Position numbers and translations under genes: made by a program
Shown here: in pieces, positions 49,210 through 55,209 of the stretch
Position numbering within the stretch: the first letter of the stretch is position 1
Layout: every line of letters starts with the position of its first letter
From: a virus
IMG/VR virus record: IMGVR_UViG_3300010430_000004
Coordinates: 1-64,000 of that record
DNA: 64,000 bases
Direction: 5' to 3' (one strand)
Notes under the pieces: model-generated
Databases searched by the model: none
Seen by the model: the letters and a program-made list of their open reading frames with translations, nothing else
What the model was told of the DNA's origin: nothing

Positions 49210-49917
49210 ATGAACAGAAGAGATCTTTTAAAAACCGGAGCAGCACTTTCTGCCGTTGCATTTTTGCCTTTTTATAAAAGCAAAACAAAACCAAAGTGGG
49301 CAAAGGCTGATCATATTAAAACTTTAGATAGTTGTCTTTATCAGTATAATAAAAGAATAACCAAAGATCTTCCACCTGTTTATTACAAATGGGGAAAGAA
49401 ACTAAACGCATCAATAGATGCCAACACTACTACTTATATCAGGCAAATTTCTATAGAAATGGCAGCGCCCAATGTTACCAAACAAAATATCATAAATGAA
49501 ATTAAAGAAAAATGGAACGATGACTCTGCAATCTTAACTACTATTGGTGCAGAAGGGGCTTTTATCGATTTGGATACTGAAACCTTTAGAGCTCATAGAG
49601 ATATAGCTTCCCTTAAAAGATCCTTAAAACAAAACAGAGAATACGAAGATTCGAAAAGCATGACAGAATATAAGGAATGTATTATTGATAAAAATCCTCA
49701 GTATTCTAGAAAGTGGAGAGAATGGTACACTGAAAATAAAAGGCACATCCATGTATTGCCTGTGGGAGAAAAATCTATAATCAAAGAGTCTTATAAAACA
49801 AGCAATAGATTTTGTATAGACTCTTTTGCTAATCAAAACATTGCCGCCAGAGACAAGACTATTCAGGATATAAAAAATAAAGAAATTAACCCACTTTATT
49901 ATAGGTCCCTTATATGA
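49210..49917 (+). CDS. Exported protein with Tat-like signal
   Basis: 235 aa. N-terminus NRRDLLKTGAALSAVAFLPF fits a twin-arginine signal (RRxLLK plus a mild hydrophobic core). The remainder is charged and mostly helical with two Cys. Function unknown. TAGGAG precedes the ATG; its stop overlaps the next gene. Confidence 0.6.
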   Translation: MNRRDLLKTGAALSAVAFLPFYKSKTKPKWAKADHIKTLDSCLYQYNKRITKDLPPVYYKWGKKLNASIDANTTTYIRQISIEMAAPNVTKQNIINEIKEKWNDDSAILTTIGAEGAFIDLDTETFRAHRDIASLKRSLKQNREYEDSKSMTEYKECIIDKNPQYSRKWREWYTENKRHIHVLPVGEKSIIKESYKTSNRFCIDSFANQNIAARDKTIQDIKNKEINPLYYRSLI

Positions 49918-50240
49918 AGAAAAGAAAAGCACCTAAAGTTATAGCTGGGGCTCGTGGGTTGTTTGTTAAAGACGGAGTGACTCATGGGTATGCTGTTGGT
50001 GTATCTGTGGTAGCTAACTATGCCAACATCTCTTTTGGTACCGTCAGGGTAGTAAAAGGTCTGGTAGAAAAGTTTACCGAACTCCAAGAATGCGAATTAC
50101 AAATCTTGGACCCTGCCACTAATGAAATAATACACAAATTAGACCTTAAAGATTATAAACCCTATATTACAGCTAATGATGGTTTATTTACTTGCCAAAT
50201 ACCGCTGAAGGTTGATAAGGAAAAAGATGAAGATAATTAA
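49914..50240 (+). CDS. Hypothetical protein
   Basis: 108 aa, beta-rich with a basic N-terminus (KKRKAPKV). Overlaps both neighbours, indicating coupled translation. Confidence 0.6.
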   Translation: MKKRKAPKVIAGARGLFVKDGVTHGYAVGVSVVANYANISFGTVRVVKGLVEKFTELQECELQILDPATNEIIHKLDLKDYKPYITANDGLFTCQIPLKVDKEKDEDN

Positions 50241-50703
50241 AGCGCCAGCAACATTAAAAATTGAAGGACCTTCTGTATTCCTTGCAGGAAGCATAGAAAT
50301 GGGCAACGCTGTTGATTGGCAAAGTTCCATTACAGACTCTATAGAAGAATCTGGATTGTTCTGCACAGTATTGAATCCTAGAAGGGAAGACTGGGATTCT
50401 TCATGGTTGCAGAGTATAGAAGATCCACAATTCAAACAACAAGTAAGTTGGGAATTAAATGCTTTGGAAAAAGCAAAAGTAGTAGCTATGTATTTCGCGC
50501 CAGGGACAAAGAGCCCTATATCTTTGCTTGAGTTGGGCCTATACGCTGAAAGTGGCAAAATGATAGTGTGCTGCCCTCACGGTTTTTGGAGAAAAGGAAA
50601 TGTAGACGTAGTGTGCGAAAGGTATGGAATTCCAGTTGTCGAAACGCTCGAAGAACTGGCCGATGATATAATTGCTGAATTAGAACATTACGCCCGATAT
50701 TAA
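50227..50703 (+). CDS. Nucleoside 2-deoxyribosyltransferase-like protein
   Basis: 158 aa. FLAGSI (18-23), a Trp/Asp-rich middle (NPRREDWDSSW), and SLLELGLYAESGK with the likely catalytic Glu102 match the 2-deoxyribosyltransferase fold, which cleaves N-glycosidic bonds of (deoxy)nucleosides. May salvage or edit nucleotide pools, or act on NAD-like or nucleotide signals in defence conflicts. Confidence 0.75.
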   Translation: MKIIKAPATLKIEGPSVFLAGSIEMGNAVDWQSSITDSIEESGLFCTVLNPRREDWDSSWLQSIEDPQFKQQVSWELNALEKAKVVAMYFAPGTKSPISLLELGLYAESGKMIVCCPHGFWRKGNVDVVCERYGIPVVETLEELADDIIAELEHYARY

Positions 50704-50709
50704 TATTTA
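50695..50709 (+). promoter_or_regulatory. Motif B element before structured RNA
   Basis: CGATATTAATATTTA, identical over 15 bases to the copy at 47600, just before the closed helix at 50714. Confidence 0.55.
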
Positions 50710-50713
50710 ATAT

Positions 50714-50786
50714 ACCCTAAAGCCTGAGCTCAAGTGGCCAAATGCTGATGGAAAATCCCACAATCATTCAAATGCCCAATTAGGGT
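50714..50786 (+). ncRNA. tRNA-sized structured leader
   Basis: ACCCTAA (50714-50720) pairs with TTAGGGT (50780-50786), a 7-bp closing helix over 59 nt with inner hairpin TGATGG...TCC...ATCA and repeated CAAATGC. GGAGG of the next gene follows 2 nt later, so folding could affect initiation. Confidence 0.5.
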
Positions 50787-50796
50787 GGAGGTTGCC

Positions 50797-51438
50797 ATGA
50801 GCAAAAAAATAGAAGAATTCAAATACAGTTTTATAGTAGATATCATTACTCTTAAAGAATTCATTGAGAGAGTAGAAATTAAAGAGTTTGATGATTTATT
50901 TTATGCGTATAATGCGCAAGTATCAACGCCAGATTTTTCTGCTTTTTTAGAAGATGTAAATGATTATCCAGAAGAAGAAACTCACTATAAAAAGAAAGTG
51001 ACCTCAATGGTTAAAGCTAATGAAGAAAAGCTTTTTCTTAATTATGTTCTTAACAATGGCGAACATAGCTTTAAATGGAAAGTACCTATACAAGATTTTT
51101 ATGAAGACTTGGGCATAGATCACATGATGAACTTTGGCATGGCAAAATGTATAGTAAAGCTTGGCGCTAGAAGATATATGGTTGCTGACCCCTGCGATTT
51201 TGCCAGACTTCATGGAAAAAGAGGAAAAGGAGTCGTTGCTTATCATCACAATAGGCTTCTTATTAGAGAAATGATGCCTATAACTGAAAAGGAAGCTATT
51301 CGTAGGGCTAAAAAAATTATAGGAAGAAAACCCACAAAAGAAATGATCAAAAATTTAGAAGCAGCAGGTGAGGTCATTGAAAAAGCAAATGAACTTGTCA
51401 AAAAAATAAAAATTTCCAAAAATGACGATACTAAATAA
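50797..51438 (+). CDS. Hypothetical protein
   Basis: 213 aa from ATG 50797 behind GGTGGAGGTTGCC. Acidic N-terminal half, basic helical C-terminus (RRAKKIIGRKPTKEMIKNLEAAGEVIEKANEL). Unknown. Confidence 0.6.
   Translation: MSKKIEEFKYSFIVDIITLKEFIERVEIKEFDDLFYAYNAQVSTPDFSAFLEDVNDYPEEETHYKKKVTSMVKANEEKLFLNYVLNNGEHSFKWKVPIQDFYEDLGIDHMMNFGMAKCIVKLGARRYMVADPCDFARLHGKRGKGVVAYHHNRLLIREMMPITEKEAIRRAKKIIGRKPTKEMIKNLEAAGEVIEKANELVKKIKISKNDDTK
51426..51438 (+). promoter_or_regulatory. Motif B element before structured RNA
   Basis: CGATACTAAATAA at the end of the previous coding region, 5 nt before the closed helix at 51443. Confidence 0.45.
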
Positions 51439-51442
51439 GTAC

Positions 51443-51514
51443 ATCTATGCTATCTTACCCTGGAAAGGCGTATTGAATCATTCTGCGGATTCTGTAGGAA
51501 AGTAAGTCATAGAT
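51443..51514 (+). ncRNA. tRNA-sized structured RNA upstream of tRNA
   Basis: ATCTATG (51443-51449)/CATAGAT (51508-51514), CTTAC/GTAAG (51454-51458/51502-51506) and GAATC/GATTC (51475-51479/51488-51492) make an extended fold. No T-loop, so not an ordinary tRNA. Confidence 0.5.
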
Positions 51515-51530
51515 AGGGAGTAATTGCCCT

Positions 51531-51599
51531 GGAAAAGTAGTTTAATTGGTTAAAACCCCCTCGTTGAGGGGAATGTCGGTTCGAGTCCGGCCTTTTCCG
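51531..51599 (+). tRNA. tRNA-Asn(GTT)-like gene
   Basis: Acceptor GGAAAAG/CTTTTCC, D-arm GTTT/AAAC with a GG-containing loop, anticodon arm CCCC/GGGG with loop TCGTTGA (anticodon GTT), and T-arm GTCGG-TTCGAGT-CCGGC. Odd points: only 69 nt, a 4-bp anticodon stem and C instead of U at position 33. Probably a compact phage tRNA or a tRNA-derived element. Confidence 0.7.
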
Positions 51600-51617
51600 A
51601 TTTTTTTAGGAGAATTT

Positions 51618-51806
51618 ATGGAAAACATAGACAAATTATTTATATATTTCCTTATACAAACGTTCGTAGCGGCTGGAATTATGACTATATTTAAAGTTAT
51701 AGGCGTAGCACCAGAAAATTTAGATATGAATATGATATTTGCCATTGCTGTTGGAACAGGCGTGTTCTGGAGCGTTAAGTACCATCTTGGGCAAAATGGA
51801 AAATAA
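51618..51806 (+). CDS. Small two-helix membrane protein
   Basis: 62 aa from ATG 51618 (TTAGGAGAATTT). Two transmembrane segments (LFIYFLIQTFVAAGIMTIF and MIFAIAVGTGVFW) with short loops; holin-like size, but far from the lysis candidates. Confidence 0.55.
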   Translation: MENIDKLFIYFLIQTFVAAGIMTIFKVIGVAPENLDMNMIFAIAVGTGVFWSVKYHLGQNGK

Positions 51807-51981
51807 AGAAAAGAAAAATAAAAGATCCAAATATATTGGAAGGTTTGATGCTCTATCTGACGAGTATTCAAAAGTAAACAGAAGAAGAAGCCGAACATTA
51901 ACAGCAGACAATACAAGTACCCAGGGTCAACACTATAATGGGCACACATCAACTTCTGGTGGAAAAATGAGCACAAAATGA
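51796..51981 (+). CDS. Small basic hypothetical protein
   Basis: 61 aa from ATG 51796 inside the previous gene's end. Lys/Arg-rich N-terminus and a Ser/Thr/His-rich tail. The ribosome site is weak, so it probably relies on coupling. Confidence 0.5.
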   Translation: MENKEKKNKRSKYIGRFDALSDEYSKVNRRRSRTLTADNTSTQGQHYNGHTSTSGGKMSTK

Positions 51982-52310
51982 ATATTAGGTTTAACCCAAA
52001 AGGTTTGACAGAATCTTTTTCGGTAATATCTGTAGATTTTAGAAAAGATTCACCTAGAAGTTTTTGTCCTCACATGGGAAAGGTAAACTGGTTCAATTTA
52101 TATATAACCAATATATTATCTATACAAGACATGGGAAAATATAGAGAAATAAAAACAGATACGAGTGCTTCTGGAAATAGCCCCTATAGGCATCTTGTAA
52201 CTATAGGAGTTGGAAAAATGGATTCTAATGGAAGGCTTATATTCTTTGCACAAAACTCCCTACAAGACCTGATAGAGCAGTTAAAAAATTCAGGAGCAGA
52301 ACTGTATTAA
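51978..52310 (+). CDS. Hypothetical protein
   Basis: 110 aa; ATG overlaps the upstream stop (ATGA). Basic, beta-rich. Its stop codon is part of motif A for the next gene. Confidence 0.6.
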   Translation: MNIRFNPKGLTESFSVISVDFRKDSPRSFCPHMGKVNWFNLYITNILSIQDMGKYREIKTDTSASGNSPYRHLVTIGVGKMDSNGRLIFFAQNSLQDLIEQLKNSGAELY

Positions 52311-52321
52311 TCTTAAATATA
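52308..52321 (+). promoter_or_regulatory. Motif A abutting a start codon
   Basis: TAATCTTAAATATA, whose last A is the A of the ATG at 52321, as at 21249 and 55151. Confidence 0.55.
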
Positions 52322-52521
52322 TGAAATTAAAGTATTTGTCTGATTTGAAAAAAAATCAAAAAATTACACAAGGCTTAGAGAATCCTCACCAGCCTAAAAA
52401 GAACAGCATGGGACACAAATCTGGTGGACAGATCCTTCGCTACGGTTCAGATATATTTGCTAAACCTAAATCTAAGGTACCAAATAGCAAAATCGCCAGC
52501 AGATCTAAAAAAGACTACTAA
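52321..52521 (+). CDS. Small basic protein with MKLKY tag
   Basis: 66 aa. Opens MKLKYLSDLKKNQK and later repeats the idea (ILRYGSDIF). Strongly basic. Late motif A, no ribosome binding site. Member of the four-gene tag family, presumed virion-associated. Confidence 0.65.
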   Translation: MKLKYLSDLKKNQKITQGLENPHQPKKNSMGHKSGGQILRYGSDIFAKPKSKVPNSKIASRSKKDY

Positions 52522-52525
52522 CACC

Positions 52526-52643
52526 TGATATTAAATTTTGAAGGAAAAAAGACTGTGAGCTAGTATCCTTTAGGGTGTGGCCCGTACCGACTTTTTCTTA
52601 TAGTTTTCTCACAGCTATAGGAAGGGCGCTTTTAGGAGATCTT
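52526..52643 (+). ncRNA. Structured gap with motif B variant
   Basis: Begins with TGATATTAAATTT. CTGTGAG (52553-52559) pairs with CTCACAG (52608-52614); an alternative pairing joins GAAAAAAG and CTTTTTC. Ends at TTAGGAG of the next gene. No known family. Confidence 0.4.
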
Positions 52644-52787
52644 ATGAAAACTTTTCTTAATGTTTTAGGTATAATAGGGGCTTTAGTTGCTCTTGTTCTT
52701 TTTATGAGCTGGATGGTAAGCTGTACCTGTGAAAGTGCTGGAACTTCAACTGTAGTTGTCGGTGGGCAAACTCACAGATGTCATTAG
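52644..52787 (+). CDS. Small membrane protein/lipoprotein-like (47 aa)
   Basis: ATG 52644 behind TTTAGGAGATCTT. One transmembrane helix (VLGIIGALVALVLFMSWM) followed by VSCTC, which could be a lipobox. The end overlaps the aminotransferase start. Confidence 0.6.
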   Translation: MKTFLNVLGIIGALVALVLFMSWMVSCTCESAGTSTVVVGGQTHRCH

Positions 52788-53725
52788 AACAAATAAACCT
52801 TGGCTGGGGCAATCCGTATTTTCTTTTACAAATATTGAATGGAAGTATACTTCCAAAATTTATGAATTTTGAAGCCAGCGAATTAAGTTATCCTCCGAAA
52901 GATGGGTTAGAGGAGTTGAGAAACCTAACCAAACAGGTAATCAAAGAAACTACTGGCCTTGATTATGATCATATTATAATTACCAATGGCGCTACATCTG
53001 CTATTAATACTATTCTTAGATACGAAAAACCAAAATATGTATACACCCATGAATATGGTTATCCTCTTTATGATAAAATTATAAAAGGCAATAAAATGGT
53101 TAGAGTAAATGATCTTACTAGACCTAGACAACAAGATTGCATTGATTTAATAGATAGCCCAAGCAACCCTACTGGTAAACAAGTATTGTTTGCTCACGGT
53201 AATAATTCTATATGGGATGCTGTATATCATAGTTCAATATACACTTATAATTTAAACCTTTTCCCAAAAAATCACAAATATTATGTAGGCTCTTATAGTA
53301 AGTTATTGGGTCTAGCAGGATGCAGAGTAGGATTTATTGCTATAAACGACCCTTTCCTTCGAGATGAATTGTATTTTGAAAATTGGAAAGACTTAGCTGG
53401 AGTTTCTGCTCTTAGCCAAAAATTTTTAATAAACGTTTTAAAAGAAATAGACCTTCCAATGTTCTTAAAAAGTGGAGAAAAAAGCCTAAATTACAACAGA
53501 GAAGAATTCCAAAAAATAGAGCATTTATTCGGCAATCAATTAGTCAATGAAATTGGTATGTTTTATTGTGCTAAATGCGATGATAGGCTTTTCAAATTCT
53601 TAGATAAATGCAATATTCAATACGTTAAATTAGATAGTGAGACTATACGATTATCTATGGGTCACGAAAATGAAATAACAAAATCTGCCATTAGCAGAAT
53701 CAACCAAATGGACAAAATAAAATGA
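52778..53725 (+). CDS. PLP-dependent fold-type I aminotransferase
   Basis: 315 aa. SPSNPTG (127-133), DAVY (147-150), Schiff-base Lys175 in SYSKLLGLAGCRVGF and Arg183 mark the class I/II aminotransferase family, closest in style to histidinol-phosphate or threonine-phosphate enzymes. Shorter than the usual 350-400 aa. Substrate unknown. First of four overlapping genes with a membrane protein and a cupin, suggesting a small pathway. Metabolic aminotransferases are rare in phages. Confidence 0.85.
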   Translation: MSLEQINLGWGNPYFLLQILNGSILPKFMNFEASELSYPPKDGLEELRNLTKQVIKETTGLDYDHIIITNGATSAINTILRYEKPKYVYTHEYGYPLYDKIIKGNKMVRVNDLTRPRQQDCIDLIDSPSNPTGKQVLFAHGNNSIWDAVYHSSIYTYNLNLFPKNHKYYVGSYSKLLGLAGCRVGFIAINDPFLRDELYFENWKDLAGVSALSQKFLINVLKEIDLPMFLKSGEKSLNYNREEFQKIEHLFGNQLVNEIGMFYCAKCDDRLFKFLDKCNIQYVKLDSETIRLSMGHENEITKSAISRINQMDKIK

Positions 53726-54048
53726 TAGCTGTTTGTTTTATAGTTGGACTTTTAGTATATAGTGGCTTAGCTTACATTTCCTATGAAGATTCTATCAAAA
53801 ATTCTTGGTATTTTTATTATCTAGGAATAGGTATAGCAATAGTGGCAAACTTTGCATGGTTAACCATTGCCAAAACTGTTCCTGAAAATTCAAAAATATT
53901 GATATATGGATCTATATGGGATGCTATGATTTTGTTTACTTTTATAACTATACCTTTTATATTTTTTGAAATGAAATTAACCACAAAAGACTGGATTGGC
54001 CTTTCTTTGATAATATTAGGTATACTAATTGTGAAGGTTTTAAAATAA
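53722..54048 (+). CDS. Four-helix membrane protein, SMR/DMT-like
   Basis: 108 aa with four hydrophobic helices filling the chain, the size and layout of small multidrug resistance/DMT half-transporters. Overlaps the aminotransferase stop by 4 nt. It could export or import the pathway's compound, or be a flippase half. Confidence 0.6.
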   Translation: MIAVCFIVGLLVYSGLAYISYEDSIKNSWYFYYLGIGIAIVANFAWLTIAKTVPENSKILIYGSIWDAMILFTFITIPFIFFEMKLTTKDWIGLSLIILGILIVKVLK

Positions 54049-54275
54049 TGAAAGATAAATTAAAAGAAGTAGAAAAAAATATCAAAGAATTAGTAGATAA
54101 AGCTGATTTGGAAATAGAAGAACAAATAGACAAATATTACAATGGTGCCGGATACTCTCACAATGTTATCAGCCTGATACTTAGCAATTTAGCCAAAAAG
54201 GTAGGAACTCATTACGCTAATGATTTGGTTCGTAAGCATGAGCTAGAAGAGATCTTTGGAATACCGGAGGCATGA
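54048..54275 (+). CDS. Small helical protein
   Basis: 75 aa, acidic helix at the N-terminus. TAATG overlap with the transporter-like gene; overlaps the cupin gene start. Unknown. Confidence 0.6.
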   Translation: MKDKLKEVEKNIKELVDKADLEIEEQIDKYYNGAGYSHNVISLILSNLAKKVGTHYANDLVRKHELEEIFGIPEA

Positions 54276-54850
54276 TGAATAAAATAATTAAATTTGTATG
54301 CGATCAGTTGGTAAAATGGTGCATTAAAAATAATAGAGTTTATAAAATTACAGGTGGGCCAGCAGGAGAAACTGTTTATCTTGTAAGGTATATTGTCCAC
54401 AAAAGTAAATTTGGTTGCATATATATACATAGATTTATGAGAAGTGACGCTGATGACCCACATGATCATCCTTGGAATTTTTGGACATACGTAGTCTCAG
54501 GTGGATATACTGAAATTTTTTACGATAAAACAAAACAAGTTACTGAAGCAGGCACTAGATCTGATGGTATAAGGTATTCTATTTTCCATGCTCTGTGGGT
54601 GGAAAAGTTCAATAAAAGAAAACCAGGTTCTATTGCTTATCGCAAAGCTACTGATATTCATCAGGTTGTTGTTGATAAATCCAGAAATATGGATGAAATC
54701 GAAGAAGCCCCCTATACAATATGTTTAATGGGGCCTAGACGAAGAGATTGGGGTTTTTGGCTGAAACCTTTGAAAGGTACTGGTTTTTTAGATTGGAGAG
54801 AATATTTATCAATAACTCCAGAAGATGAGAGAATTGAAGGGTCTGAGTAA
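54272..54850 (+). CDS. Cupin-like protein
   Basis: 192 aa. DPHDHPWNFWTYVVSGGYTE (about 68-87) fits cupin motif 1 (metal-binding His pairs) and PGSIAYRKATDIHQV (about 127-141) motif 2. Small-molecule isomerase, epimerase or oxygenase functions are possible. Last gene of the aminotransferase operon; the second ATG (54275) fits the GGAGG spacing better. Confidence 0.65.
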   Translation: MMNKIIKFVCDQLVKWCIKNNRVYKITGGPAGETVYLVRYIVHKSKFGCIYIHRFMRSDADDPHDHPWNFWTYVVSGGYTEIFYDKTKQVTEAGTRSDGIRYSIFHALWVEKFNKRKPGSIAYRKATDIHQVVVDKSRNMDEIEEAPYTICLMGPRRRDWGFWLKPLKGTGFLDWREYLSITPEDERIEGSE

Positions 54851-54851
54851 A

Positions 54852-55151
54852 TTACTTTTTTTCGTATAATCCACTAAAGAAAGCGCCAAGATCATCACCG
54901 TATGTTCTGTTTTCTTCAGCATCTTGGGGTACACAAATAGCAGGGTCCATATCAGGTGTTTCAGGAACCCACTCGGTTTTTCTTATAATATTACAGTCAT
55001 TATTTTCTTGTTTTTTCCAGATTTTCCTATGAATTATACCATTTATAGACATTCTTTGAGGTACAAACTTAGGCGCAACTGCTTCTTCATAAGCTTTTTG
55101 CTCATTTTTCTTTATTTGTTCCATTAATTCGCCAGGATATAACAATTTCAT
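54852..55151 (-). CDS. Hypothetical protein with MKLLY tag
   Basis: 99 aa. Opens MKLLYPGELMEQIKKNEQ, resembling the MKLKYxSDLEK starts of three plus-strand genes. The ATG is the last base set of a minus-strand motif A (TAATCTTAAATATA), with no ribosome site. A longer upstream frame overlaps the divergent promoter and is rejected. Confidence 0.65.
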   Translation of the reverse strand: MKLLYPGELMEQIKKNEQKAYEEAVAPKFVPQRMSINGIIHRKIWKKQENNDCNIIRKTEWVPETPDMDPAICVPQDAEENRTYGDDLGAFFSGLYEKK

Positions 55152-55164
55152 ATATTTAAGATTA
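55151..55164 (-). promoter_or_regulatory. Motif A abutting a start codon
   Basis: Minus-strand TAATCTTAAATATA ending in the A of the ATG at 55151; same arrangement as at 52308-52321. Confidence 0.55.
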
Positions 55165-55185
55165 TTACAAATATGGCAATTATCA

Positions 55186-55199
55186 AAATCTTTAATATT
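55186..55199 (+). promoter_or_regulatory. Motif A late-promoter-like element
   Basis: AAATCTTTAATATT directly before GAGG and the tape measure ATG; divergent from the copy at 55151-55164. Confidence 0.6.
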
Positions 55200-55209
55200 T
55201 GAGGTATTG

